A stretch of DNA of 64,000 bases from JAJDNS01 sp963578825 (GCA_963578825.1 CAUZDW010000011.1:47058-111057); one strand, 5' to 3'; shown: positions 43,001 through 52,057, counted from the first letter of the stretch. A program made the numbers and translations. Notes: generated from the sequence alone by a model not told the origin.

Positions 43001-46000
43001 ATGCTCGACACCATCATCCGCTCGTCCCTGCACCAAAGATGGGTCGTCCTCGGCGCCGCGGCTGTGCTCACGCTCGTCGGCGGCCTGCTCGGCGCCCGCA
43101 TGCCTGTCGACATCTTTCCCGACCTCACCGCACCCACTGTCACCGTCATCTCCGAGGCCCGGGGCATGGGACCCGAAGAAGTCGAGCTCCTGGTCACCTT
43201 CCCTCTCGAGTCGGCCCTGAATGGCGCCCCGAGCGTCCGTCGCCTCCGGTCGTTCTCCGCGGCAGGAATCACCGTGATCCGGGTGGACTTCGAGTGGGGT
43301 ACCGACATCTATCTGGCCCGCCAGGTGGTGACCGAGCGCCTGCAGACGGTGAGGCTTCCCGCCGGTGTCACCCGACCGGAGCTCGGCCCCATCGGATCGG
43401 TGATGGGGCAGATCGCGTTCGTGGCCCTCACCTCCGAGACCGTCGACCCGATGGAGCTCCGCGGCCTGGCGGAGACCCTCGTGCGCCGCAGCCTTCTCGC
43501 GGTACCGGGAATCTCTCAAGTGGTGGCCATCGGCGGCGACCGGCGCCAGTACCTGGTCGAAGTCGATCCCGCCGCGCTGGCCCAGACCGGGGTCTCCGTG
43601 GACGCTCTGGTCCAGGCGCTCGAGGCCGCCAGCGGCGTCCCGGCCGCCGGCTTTCACGTGGACGGCGGTCAGGAGTACCTGGTCCGGGGCCGCGGCCGCG
43701 CCCGGTCTGCGGATGACCTGGCAAACGTCGTCCTGCGAGTCGAGGGGGGCCGGCCGCTCCTCGTGGGGCAGGTGGCCCGGGTGCTCGAGGCGCCCGAGCC
43801 CAAGCGGGGGACGGCCGCCTACCGTGGGGAGAGCGCGGTCATCCTGTCGGTGCAAAAGCAGCCCGAGGCCAACACCCTCGACCTGACCCGACGAATGGAC
43901 GCGACCCTCGCCGACGTGCAGCGGGCGCTCCCGGAGGGGGTGCTCATCCAGACGGACACCTTCCGCCAGGCCGATTTCATCGAAGTCGCGATCACGAACG
44001 TGGCCGCGGCCCTGCGGGACGGGGTCCTTTTTGTGCTCGCCGTTCTCCTGCTCTTCCTCGGCAATGTCCGCGCCACGGCGATCTCCGCCATCGCCATCCC
44101 CCTGTCCCTCGTGGCCGGGGTGCTGGTGCTGTCGGCCTTCGGCGGGACGATCAACACCATGACGCTCGGCGGGTTCACGATCGCCATCGGCGCGCTCGTG
44201 GACGACGCGATCATCGACGTGGAGAACGTCCTCAGGCGCCTGCGGGAGGAGCACGCCCGGCCGTCGGCGGAGCGGCGGTCGGACGCGGAGGTCGTCTTCC
44301 GGGCCTCGTCAGAGGTACGGCGGGCGATCCTCTTCGCCACCCTCGTCATCGGCATGGTGTTCCTCCCGCTTCTCGCCCTTCCCGGCATGGAAGGCCGGCT
44401 GCTGCGGCCCCTGGGCGTGGCGTACATCGCGTCGCTCGGAGGATCCCTCGTGGTCGCCCTCACGGTCACGCCGGTGCTCTGCCTGCTGCTCCTCCCGCGG
44501 GGGCGTCTCCTCGAAGGCTCCGAGCCCTGGCTCCTCCGTCGACTCAAGCATGCCTACGACCATACGATCTCGTTCTGCCTCGCGCGGCCCGCCGTCGTGC
44601 TGACGGCAGCGGGGATGGGGCTCCTCGCCGCCCTTGCGATCTGGCCCTTTCTGGGCCGGAGCTTCCTGCCCCCCTTCAACGAGGGGAGCCTGACGCTCGC
44701 CGTGGTGAGCCCACCGGGGACGCCCCTGGACGAGGGCGACGCCCTGGGGAAGCAAGTGGAAGAAGCCCTCCTCATCTTCCCCGAGGTCGTGTCCACGATG
44801 CGCCGGACAGGCCGGGCGGAGCGGGACGAGCACATCCAGGGCGTGAACGCCTCGGAGATCGAGGTGGTCCTGCGGGAAGGACGGCCCAAGGAGGAGCTCT
44901 TCGCCCAGATGCGCCAGGCGGTCTCGGTCATCCCCGGTGTGAACGTGAGCTTCGGCCAGCCCATCTCCCACCGTATCGACCACATGATCTCGGGTAGCCG
45001 GACGAACCTCGCGGTCAAGATCTACGGGCCCGACCTCCCCGTCCTCCGCTCTTTGTCCGATCAAGCCGAGCAGCTCCTCGGGGAGGTGCCGGGGGTCGTG
45101 GATCTCTCCAATGAAGAGCAGTCAGCCGTGCCTCATCTCCTCATCGACTTCGACCGCCCCGCCCTGGCGCGACACGGCCTCACGCCAGGGAGTCTGGCCC
45201 GCTCCATCGAGGCCTTCTTCCAGGGCACCGACGCGGGGGAGATCCTGGAAGGGGGCCTCGTGTCCCGGGTCGTGGTCGCCTTCCCCGAGGAATTGCGACA
45301 GCACCGCGAATGGCTCGAGACGCTCCCGGCCACGACACCCGAGGGGAACATGGTGCGCCTCGGGGAGCTGGCGCAGGTGCGCTTCGACCTCGGCCCGAGC
45401 CTAGTCCGCCGCGAAGACGTCCAGCGAGTCGCGGTGCTGACGGCGAACATCGAGGGGGCCGACATCATGGGTGTGGTTCGCAGGGTGGACGAGACGCTGC
45501 GAGAGGGACTCGATCTCCCCGCCGGCTACCGCCTCGCGCTCGGAGGCCAGTTCGAGGAGGGCGCACGCAGCCTGCGCAACCTCACGCTCCTCGGGGGCCT
45601 GATCCTGATCGGGATGTACGGGCTCCTCTTCGTGGCCTTCGGCTCCCACCGGCACGCGGCAATCGTCCTCGTCAACCTGCCTCTGGCGCTGATCGGGGGC
45701 GTGTTCGCCATCGCACTGTCCGGCGGGGTCGTGAGCGTGGCCTCGATGGTGGGCTTCATCACCCTCTTCGGCGTGGCCACACGCAACGGTGTGCTCCTGG
45801 TGACTCACTACCAGCACCTGATGCGCGCCGAGGGCCTGGACCTCGCCGAGGCGGTCGTCCGCGGCTCTCGGGAACGCCTGGCGCCAGTGCTGATGACCGC
45901 GCTCACCGCAGGCTTGGCGCTCGTGCCGCTGCTGATCGCCGGCGATCAGCAGGGGAACGAGATCCAGAGCCCCATGGCCCGGGTCATCCTGGGAGGCCTG

Positions 46001-46081
46001 GTGTCTTCGACGTTCCTCAACCTCTTGATCGTGCCTGTGCTCTTCGTCCGCTTCGGGGAGGCCGAAGTCAGGGGCCGCTGA
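43001..46081 (+). CDS. czcA: Heavy-metal RND efflux pump, CzcA/CusA family
   Basis: The 1026-residue inner-membrane transporter exports divalent or monovalent metals from periplasm and cytoplasm, powered by protons. It shows MPVDIFPDLTAPTVTVISEA, the heavy-metal-type TFPLESALNG and MGQIAFVALTSE, FEWGTDIYLARQVVTERL, and in TM4 IAIGALVDDAIIDVENVL, the acidic proton-relay site of CzcA/CusA pumps. Twelve transmembrane helices and two large periplasmic loops are evident, length normal. GAGG precedes the ATG. Metal specificity cannot be told safely. Confidence 0.92.
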   Translation: MLDTIIRSSLHQRWVVLGAAAVLTLVGGLLGARMPVDIFPDLTAPTVTVISEARGMGPEEVELLVTFPLESALNGAPSVRRLRSFSAAGITVIRVDFEWGTDIYLARQVVTERLQTVRLPAGVTRPELGPIGSVMGQIAFVALTSETVDPMELRGLAETLVRRSLLAVPGISQVVAIGGDRRQYLVEVDPAALAQTGVSVDALVQALEAASGVPAAGFHVDGGQEYLVRGRGRARSADDLANVVLRVEGGRPLLVGQVARVLEAPEPKRGTAAYRGESAVILSVQKQPEANTLDLTRRMDATLADVQRALPEGVLIQTDTFRQADFIEVAITNVAAALRDGVLFVLAVLLLFLGNVRATAISAIAIPLSLVAGVLVLSAFGGTINTMTLGGFTIAIGALVDDAIIDVENVLRRLREEHARPSAERRSDAEVVFRASSEVRRAILFATLVIGMVFLPLLALPGMEGRLLRPLGVAYIASLGGSLVVALTVTPVLCLLLLPRGRLLEGSEPWLLRRLKHAYDHTISFCLARPAVVLTAAGMGLLAALAIWPFLGRSFLPPFNEGSLTLAVVSPPGTPLDEGDALGKQVEEALLIFPEVVSTMRRTGRAERDEHIQGVNASEIEVVLREGRPKEELFAQMRQAVSVIPGVNVSFGQPISHRIDHMISGSRTNLAVKIYGPDLPVLRSLSDQAEQLLGEVPGVVDLSNEEQSAVPHLLIDFDRPALARHGLTPGSLARSIEAFFQGTDAGEILEGGLVSRVVVAFPEELRQHREWLETLPATTPEGNMVRLGELAQVRFDLGPSLVRREDVQRVAVLTANIEGADIMGVVRRVDETLREGLDLPAGYRLALGGQFEEGARSLRNLTLLGGLILIGMYGLLFVAFGSHRHAAIVLVNLPLALIGGVFAIALSGGVVSVASMVGFITLFGVATRNGVLLVTHYQHLMRAEGLDLAEAVVRGSRERLAPVLMTALTAGLALVPLLIAGDQQGNEIQSPMARVILGGLVSSTFLNLLIVPVLFVRFGEAEVRGR

Positions 46082-46087
46082 CGAACA

Positions 46088-46113
46088 GCAACTCTGTCCG
46101 GACAGAGTTGCTT
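46088..46113. terminator. Perfect 26-bp palindrome between convergent czcA and sulfatase genes
   Basis: AGCAACTCTGTCC followed directly by its exact reverse complement, with no spacer, 6 bp after the czcA stop and 57 bp before the sulfatase stop. As RNA it would form a long hairpin on either strand, suiting a bidirectional terminator; there is no clear T-run, so a repeated element or protein site is also possible. Confidence 0.45.
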
Positions 46114-46170
46114 GAGAAACCACTTGAGGTCCGGGGACACATCTCCCTTGTCAAAAGGCGCCTTTGCTCG

Positions 46171-47667
46171 TCAGTGCTGACCCAGCGCCCACTCGGGCGT
46201 GCCGAACCAGTCGTGCATCTCCTTCTCGAACGGGGCCACGATGCCGGGCGGTTCGGGCACTTCGCCGCGGTCTCCCGTCTCGGTGATCCAGGTGTCGAGC
46301 GCGGCCCGGAGCCGCAGGAGCGCATCGCGATGCTCGCGGTGGGCGGAGTCGGCGAGGTTGCGGATCTCGTGCGGGTCGGCTTCCGTGTCGTAGAGCATCT
46401 CCGCCGGGAAGGGCGTCATCAGGTCGGCCGCTGGACCCGTGAGCTCCCCCGTTGCGAGGAGCTGCCTCATCAGGGGCTTCACGAGGAAGCACTTCTCCTT
46501 GTACCGGTTGAGTGTCGGAAACCCCGCCCCCGGGGTGTAGTTGCGGATGTAGTGGTACCGCTTGTCGCGCACGGAACGCTGGCGCACCTCCGTCTCGTCG
46601 ATGCGGTCGCGGGCGCTGAAGGCATACGTCCGCGCCGGATCGGGACGGTCGCCGAGAAAAACTCGGCTCTGCATTCCGACCGGTCGTTCCATCCCCGCGA
46701 TCGAGAGCGTGGTCGCGGTCAGGTCGAGGAGGCTCAGGACCTGATCGCTCACCGTGCCCGCTTCGTACTGCGGCGGCGCCGGGTGGCCCTTCGGCCAGTG
46801 AACGATCATCGGCACGTGGATCCCGCTGTCCCAGACCCAGTGGATGCCCCGGGCCTCGAGCCGGCCGTTGTCGCCGAAGAAGATCACGACGGTGTCGTCG
46901 GCCAGGCCGTCCTTCTTCAGCTGGTCCAGGACCCAGCCGATCCGGACGTCCATTCCGGAGACCGAGTTGAGGTATCGCGCCCACTCCTGACGGGTGATCT
47001 CGTGATCCGGATAGTAGGACGGAGGCGACACGTTTTCGGGGGTGGCGATTTTCGGATGCCAGTCCTCGCCCACCCACAGAACTCGGGGCTTCTCCGCAGA
47101 CTTGCGGTCGTAGATGTCGTACTCGGCCTCGAGGGTGTTGATCTGCGCGAAGAAGGGCTGGTTGGCCTTGAGAGCGGCCCAGTCGTCCGATTCGTAGAGG
47201 GGCCCCTCGTTGACGAAGTTGAGGTCGAGCTTGCCCGTCCCCACCTCTCGCCCACCGGCGTGTGTGATGTTGGCGGTGAAGTACCCGGCGTCCCGGAGCC
47301 AATGTGTGAGCGGCCGGACACCCGCGGGCAGACGGAAGTCGTCGTCCCGGTGGGAGCGCATGTGATGTGTGTCCGTGGACGTCTGGTACATCCCGGTCAT
47401 GAACGCCGACCGGCTCGGAGCACAGACCGGGGACGTGGCGAAGACGCTGGTGTAGCGAACACCGTTCGTGGCGAGGGCGTCGAGGTGGGGCGTGCGGACG
47501 TTCTTCTGCCCGTAGCTGCCCAGGTCGAGCGCGAGGTTCTCGCCCACGATCCAGAGGATGTTTGGGCGCGGAGAAGGCGAGTCCTGTGCGGGACTCGCCG
47601 CGACCGCGCACGTGAGCAGCAGGCCGGCGCATCCCGCGGTGATGGAGGCTCGGATCGCCCTCGTCAT
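46171..47667 (-). CDS. Exported sulfatase (formylglycine type)
   Basis: The 498-residue protein hydrolyses sulfate esters. It has a signal peptide (AGCAGLLLTCAVAASPAQ), the N-terminal metal-site strand PNILWIVGENLA, and the sulfatase signature FATSPVCAPSRSAFMTGMY, in which the cysteine of CAPSR is converted to formylglycine; VVIFFGDNGRLEARG and YNYIRNY-like YHYIRNY mark the C-terminal domain. ATG 47667 precedes the signal peptide; AGAGGTG lies upstream. It starts 14 bp after the selenoprotein-like peroxiredoxin, so they probably share a transcript. The FGE maturase is not in the window. Substrate unknown. Confidence 0.9.
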   Translation of the reverse strand: MTRAIRASITAGCAGLLLTCAVAASPAQDSPSPRPNILWIVGENLALDLGSYGQKNVRTPHLDALATNGVRYTSVFATSPVCAPSRSAFMTGMYQTSTDTHHMRSHRDDDFRLPAGVRPLTHWLRDAGYFTANITHAGGREVGTGKLDLNFVNEGPLYESDDWAALKANQPFFAQINTLEAEYDIYDRKSAEKPRVLWVGEDWHPKIATPENVSPPSYYPDHEITRQEWARYLNSVSGMDVRIGWVLDQLKKDGLADDTVVIFFGDNGRLEARGIHWVWDSGIHVPMIVHWPKGHPAPPQYEAGTVSDQVLSLLDLTATTLSIAGMERPVGMQSRVFLGDRPDPARTYAFSARDRIDETEVRQRSVRDKRYHYIRNYTPGAGFPTLNRYKEKCFLVKPLMRQLLATGELTGPAADLMTPFPAEMLYDTEADPHEIRNLADSAHREHRDALLRLRAALDTWITETGDRGEVPEPPGIVAPFEKEMHDWFGTPEWALGQH

Positions 47668-47680
47668 CGAGACACCTCTT

Positions 47681-48280
47681 CTATTTCTTGTCAGCCTTGA
47701 CACCGGCATTCGCGGCCGCCAGGAGCAGCTCCGTGTCGAGCCGGACCCGGTGGTTCGGATGAACGTAGTGGAACTGAACAGTTCCCTCGCCATCAACGAG
47801 ATAGACAGCGGGCACCGGCAGCCTGCCCCTTCTCTCCGTCTCGAAGACGATCCCGAACCGTCGTGTCCAGGCGAGCTCGTTGTCGGACATCAGCGGGAAA
47901 TCCAGGCCGAGATCCTCAGCGAACTCGGCGTTCTGCTCAGGGCTGTCGGGGCTCACACCGATGAGCTTGTAGCCCAGCTCCTCGATCCGGGGGTACGCCG
48001 CTTGCAGCTGACCCAGCTGCCGCTTGCAATGCGGTCACCAGTGGCCCCGATAGAAGATGAAGACGGCCGGGCCGCCACCCATCAGGGCCCCGACGGTTGT
48101 TTCGTTGCCCTTCTCATCTCTCAGCGTCCCCTCGGGTATCGCGGTCCCCACGAGCAGGGGCCTCACCTCGGTGGCCGAGGCGAAGAGGCCACCCTCCCCG
48201 GCCGCCTCGTCGGCTGGAACCTGGGCGGCGAACAGACTCACGACCAGGATCGCGGAACCGAGAAGTCGTGTCAGTGCCAT
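47681..48280 (-). CDS. Peroxiredoxin-like protein with a probable selenocysteine (in-frame TGA)
   Basis: The 199-codon frame has a signal peptide (LLGSAILVVSLFAAQVPA), then a thioredoxin-fold AhpC/TSA (Prx-like) domain: VFIFYRGHW, then TGA (48037-48035), then PHCKRQLGQL, GVSPDSPEQNAEFAEDLG, FPLMSDNELAWTRRFGI, and VPAVYLVDGEGTVQFHYVHP. The TGA is codon 82, the place where family members read YRGxW-C-PxC; the second cysteine is Cys85, giving U-x-x-C. The frame continues uninterrupted on both sides. A hairpin of bacterial SECIS type follows (48004-48020). AAGGAG six to seven bases upstream of the ATG decides the start. If UGA were a stop, only 81 residues with no active site would be made. Substrate: a peroxide or protein disulfide, by inference. 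Confidence 0.8.
48004..48020 (-). promoter_or_regulatory. Bacterial SECIS-like hairpin downstream of the in-frame TGA
   Basis: On the minus strand GCAGCT-GGGTC-AGCTGC forms a 6-bp stem and 5-nt loop. The loop begins 20 nt after the TGA, within the 16-37 nt spacing known for bSECIS elements, and its first bases are G, as required. The GGUC in the loop resembles the E. coli fdhF element. Confidence 0.6.
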
Positions 48281-48386
48281 GCCAATCTCCTTGCTCTTGA
48301 AGAGGAATCATTCTAGCCGGGTCAGGAGGCCGCGGCACGTCGCCGCGTCTGGGCGGGTCCCCGATCGGCTCAGGCTAGAATGGAGC

Positions 48387-50111
48387 ATGGGCTGGGAGGC
48401 ACCGAGAGGCTGGGCGCCGGTCTGCCTCGCCCTGGTGCTGCTCGGATCCGCCCAGGTCTGGTCTCAGGAGGCCCTCCCCGCCCCCGAGGACTCCCCGGTC
48501 TTGGTTTGGTTCGATTTCGAAGGCGAGGCCGTCGAGACGGGCCCTTACACCCTGATCGCGTACGAGGACGCCAAAGGCAGCGTCCAGCTCACCACCCGAT
48601 ATCGCCTGAGCGGCTTCCGCTCCGTCGAGATCCGCGATGTGGCCGGCGACGGAGAGTTCGCGGAGCTTCAAGGCTTCTTCCGCGAGATGTCCGAGGGGAA
48701 GCTGTACCTGCACTTCGCGGTGCTGATCGCCCTGCCGGAAGAGCCCTTGAACATCGCGCTGGCCGGCGAAGCGCACTTTCGTCTGAAGAAACACGGGATC
48801 GGTTTCTGGCTCAAGGCGCGCGATGGCGTGCTCCTCCACGTGACAGGGGGCGAGGAGGTGCCCCTCTTCCCGATCCGCGCACTGACGTGGTACGTCGTCG
48901 ATGCGGTCTACGACATCGGCCGCGGCGTCTACGACCTTTCGATCCGGGCCGAAGGGGATGAGGAGCCGCTCGTCGTACTGGTCGACCAGCCGAACGCAGT
49001 GGGCCTTGCGGGCTCGCGACTCCACAAGTTCTCGTTCATCGGCGACCCGCCGGGGCGTGACACGTCCAACGCCATCTTCTACGTCGAGGACATCCTGATC
49101 AGCAGCGACCGTCCGGTCCCCGCACAGGGGCAGTTCGTTGCGCCGGGTCGCCGCATGCTCTTCGTCGATCTCGACGACTACTACCGCTCGCGACTCTACG
49201 AGCGACCGGGCTGTCTGCCGGCGCTCCGCCCGGAGGATTTCGGGTTCGGTGACGCCGACGTGCAGGAGCTCGCCAGCCTCGGCGCTCTCGATCTCTACGA
49301 TCACTTCGCGGACCATCGCACCCCGAGGCGGTCCTCCCTTCCCAGCGAGCTCCCCGCATACCTGATGCCTCGCCTCGAGGCCATGCGTCTCTGGGGTCGG
49401 GGCTGCGCCGCGCCAGCGGGGTGTCGGGAGCCCTGCGCGCTCGACTTGTTCGAAGCCGCCGCCACGGAAGCGCCGGACGCGAAGCTCTACCCCATGAGCA
49501 CTGTGCTGGCTCTAGCCGCCGAGAAACGGTGGGACGAGGCCGACGAGATCTTCCTGGGGATCTACCCCGAATGGCGCGTCGATCCTCGCTATCCGACGGT
49601 CTCAGCCCTTCTCGGCATCGCACGCGGAGATCTGGAGGAGGCCGAGCTGTGGCTCGGCACGGCGCTCGAAGAGCTGCCGCCCCAGTACGAGCACCCGGAC
49701 GTGCGACGGCTCTGGGCAGGCGATGTCGACCAGGCACTCGTGCGTGACCTGAAGATGGCGTTCCCCGTGGAGTGGACCAACATCGCGGCTACGGCCCTGA
49801 TCGCCGAGCACCGATACTACGTCCTCTTGTGGCAGCAGCGGGTGGGAGAAGCGCCGGATTACGCCGCTCGCATGGTGCAGCGCTTCCGCGCCCTGGATCT
49901 TGCAGCAGGCGCGTGGCTCGAGCGGCAGGGGGATGCGCTCTTCAGGCTGGGTGACTACGACGGAGCGCGGCTCCGATACGAGGAGAGCCTCTTCGAGCCG
50001 GAGGATCCGCAGACAGTCTTCACCAAGCTCTCCGACGTCCATTTCAAGCTGGGCGACTTGGACGGGGAGCGCCGCTACCGCGAGAAGGTGTTCGGGAGCC
50101 TGAGGCGATGA
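48387..50111 (+). CDS. Secreted protein of unknown function with N-terminal beta domain and C-terminal TPR-like repeats
   Basis: The 574-residue product has a signal peptide (VCLALVLLGSAQVWS), an N-terminal beta-rich domain (VLVWFDFEGEAV to DRPVPAQ, residues ~38-245, LamG- or jelly-roll-like by pattern), a conserved-looking middle with YRSRLYERPGCLPALRPEDF and CAAPAGCREPCALDLFEAAA, and a C-terminal helical part with LGDYDGARLRYEESLFEPED and FKLGDLDGERRYREKV resembling TPR repeats. No catalytic motif is seen. Presumably periplasmic or surface binding. It is divergent from the selenoprotein-sulfatase pair. ATG 48387 precedes the signal peptide. Confidence 0.65.
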   Translation: MGWEAPRGWAPVCLALVLLGSAQVWSQEALPAPEDSPVLVWFDFEGEAVETGPYTLIAYEDAKGSVQLTTRYRLSGFRSVEIRDVAGDGEFAELQGFFREMSEGKLYLHFAVLIALPEEPLNIALAGEAHFRLKKHGIGFWLKARDGVLLHVTGGEEVPLFPIRALTWYVVDAVYDIGRGVYDLSIRAEGDEEPLVVLVDQPNAVGLAGSRLHKFSFIGDPPGRDTSNAIFYVEDILISSDRPVPAQGQFVAPGRRMLFVDLDDYYRSRLYERPGCLPALRPEDFGFGDADVQELASLGALDLYDHFADHRTPRRSSLPSELPAYLMPRLEAMRLWGRGCAAPAGCREPCALDLFEAAATEAPDAKLYPMSTVLALAAEKRWDEADEIFLGIYPEWRVDPRYPTVSALLGIARGDLEEAELWLGTALEELPPQYEHPDVRRLWAGDVDQALVRDLKMAFPVEWTNIAATALIAEHRYYVLLWQQRVGEAPDYAARMVQRFRALDLAAGAWLERQGDALFRLGDYDGARLRYEESLFEPEDPQTVFTKLSDVHFKLGDLDGERRYREKVFGSLRR

Positions 50112-50127
50112 GGGGTGAAGGACACGC

Positions 50128-50916
50128 TCAGGAGGCGGCAGGCTCTCCCGCCGGAAGCCTCTTGCGGACTGCACTCACCGCCGACGCGGCCTGGGCCGCG
50201 AGGAGACGGAAGTCGGTGGCGACGGTGACGAAGCGGTAGCCGTCCTCGATCATCTTCAGGGCGTACTCCGGCGTCCCGGTGTGGATGCCGGCAACCACAC
50301 CGTGGCGTTTGCAGGCGGCGGCGATCGTCTTCTGTGCCTTCACGACGGCGGGTTCGGTCTTGTCGACACCCGGCTCGTACCCGAGGGACAGGCTCAAGTC
50401 CGCCGGGCCCACGTACACCGCGTCCACACCCGGTGTGGTGAGGATGTCGTCCAGATTCTCGAGCGCTTCGGCGGTCTCGATCATGGGCATCACGATGAGG
50501 TCGTTGTTGGCGTTCTTCGCGTAGTCCGCCCCGGCGTAGATCGACGCCCGCACCGGCCCGAAGCTCCGGACTCCGAGTGGCGGGTACTTGCACGCCTGCA
50601 CGAGGGCCTCGGCCTGGGCGCGATCGTTGACCATCGGGCAGATGACCCCGTAGGCGCCGGCGTCGTGGATCTTCATCAGGTGCGCCGGATCGTTCCAGGG
50701 CACCCGGGCCAGCGGGATCACCGGTGTCGTCGAGATGGCCTGCAGCAGGGTGACCGCGGTCTGGTAGTCGATGAGACCGTGCTGCATGTCGATGACGAGG
50801 GAGTCGAAGCCCTGGTGGGCCATCACCTCCGCGGAGAACGAGCTGGGAATGCTCAGCCAGCCGTTCAGGACCACGCCGCCCCGGGCCCAGATCGATCTCA
50901 CGGTGTTCTCTCGCAC
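50128..50916 (-). CDS. HpcH/HpaI-family aldolase
   Basis: The 262-residue product is a TIM-barrel class II pyruvate aldolase: GFDSLVIDMQHGLIDY (with the general base His and metal region), IPLARVPWNDPAHLMKIHDAG, the arginine-containing and E-D metal ligands in IVMPMIETAEALENLD and VDAVYVGPADLSLSLG. Such enzymes cleave 4-hydroxy-2-oxoacids (e.g. 2,4-dihydroxyhept-2-ene-1,7-dioate or 2-keto-3-deoxy sugars) to pyruvate and an aldehyde. The exact substrate is unclear. It precedes (in transcription, follows) the formamidase-type gene on the same strand. Confidence 0.88.
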   Translation of the reverse strand: MRENTVRSIWARGGVVLNGWLSIPSSFSAEVMAHQGFDSLVIDMQHGLIDYQTAVTLLQAISTTPVIPLARVPWNDPAHLMKIHDAGAYGVICPMVNDRAQAEALVQACKYPPLGVRSFGPVRASIYAGADYAKNANNDLIVMPMIETAEALENLDDILTTPGVDAVYVGPADLSLSLGYEPGVDKTEPAVVKAQKTIAAACKRHGVVAGIHTGTPEYALKMIEDGYRFVTVATDFRLLAAQAASAVSAVRKRLPAGEPAAS

Positions 50917-50926
50917 TGTCTTCAGC

Positions 50927-51967
50927 TCAGCGGAAGATCGCCTTCGGCATGTGCATGCTGACGAGGACGTGCGGCACGTCGACGACCTCGTTGATCTTGA
51001 GATCTCCCACGAGGGAGGCCAGCGCGTAGGCGTCGCCTTGCGTGAGGCCCCGCTCCGCCACCAGGTAGTCGATCATGTAGCGGGTGGCCTTTCGCGCCGC
51101 CTCGTCGATGGTCTCGGCGAATCCGGTGGTCGCGTAGTACTCGCCGGTCTCGTACTGCGGCTCCGGGATGGACCGGACTCCCTTTCGCACGCTCACCTCG
51201 AGGACCACTCGCATGGGTGCCTCGATCGCCGTCCCGCACACCTCGCCGTCGCCCTGCGCCGCGTGGGTGTCGCCGATCGAGAAGAGGGCGCCCTCGACGA
51301 AGACCGGCAGGTAGACGGTCGCGCCAGCGATCATGTGCTTGTTGTCCATATTGCCGCCGTTGGCACGGGGTGGGATGGTGCTCAGAAGCTCTTCGGTCTC
51401 CGGGGCCACCCCCAGGACCCCGGGGAAGGGCTGCAGGGGGATCTCGACCCCGGGGGCGAACGTGACCGACGACTGCCCTTTGGCGATCCGGAAGGTCCGC
51501 AGCCAGGTCTCACCGATCTCGTCCCTCAGGAAACCGAAGTTGGGGGCGAAGCTGGTCCAGGCCCAGTCCCGAACCTCCAGCTCGTGGAGAGTCACCGCCA
51601 GGACGTCGCCGGGCTCGGCGCCCTCGACGTAGATCGGCCCGGTGAGGGGGTGGACCGCGTCCCAGGACACTTTGGCCAGGTCCTCCAGGGTCGAGTCCGG
51701 GCCGAGCTGGCCGCCGGTGGCCTCCTTGGTCAGTAGCTCGACCACGGCTCCCGACGGCACGCGAAGCGTCGGGGGGATCGTGCTGCTGAACTTGTTGTGT
51801 GTGTTCTCGTCGCCCAGCGTGTACTGCGGCTCAGGAACGACGCGCGACTCGACCCGCCGGCTCGCGGCGGGCTCGTCATCGCTCCCCTCCTCGGGCGCCG
51901 GCGCACACGCGACCAGCGACACCATCAAGGCACCGCAGAGGACTCTCCACCTGCGAGCTCGGCGCAT
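50927..51967 (-). CDS. Acetamidase/formamidase-family lipoprotein
   Basis: The 346-residue protein belongs to the FmdA/AmdA family of zinc amidohydrolases, with GPIYVEGAEPGDVLAVTLHE, the N-terminal H-x-x-F segment, and the conserved GDTHAAQGDGEVCGTAIEAP, plus NGGNMDNKHMIAGATVYLPV. It has a lipoprotein signal peptide (CGALMVSLVAC), so acts outside the cytoplasm, which is unusual for a family best known from cytoplasmic formamide use. Substrate could be a small amide or another ester/amide. Lies 10 bp upstream of the aldolase on the same strand. Confidence 0.88.
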   Translation of the reverse strand: MRRARRWRVLCGALMVSLVACAPAPEEGSDDEPAASRRVESRVVPEPQYTLGDENTHNKFSSTIPPTLRVPSGAVVELLTKEATGGQLGPDSTLEDLAKVSWDAVHPLTGPIYVEGAEPGDVLAVTLHELEVRDWAWTSFAPNFGFLRDEIGETWLRTFRIAKGQSSVTFAPGVEIPLQPFPGVLGVAPETEELLSTIPPRANGGNMDNKHMIAGATVYLPVFVEGALFSIGDTHAAQGDGEVCGTAIEAPMRVVLEVSVRKGVRSIPEPQYETGEYYATTGFAETIDEAARKATRYMIDYLVAERGLTQGDAYALASLVGDLKINEVVDVPHVLVSMHMPKAIFR

Positions 51968-52057
51968 GACGACCTCCTATCCCTTTGGGAAGATCTTAGC
52001 GGAACGAGGGACGGCGCGGGACGAGGGGCGAGCATCCGGCGGAGCCGGGGGCGCCGA

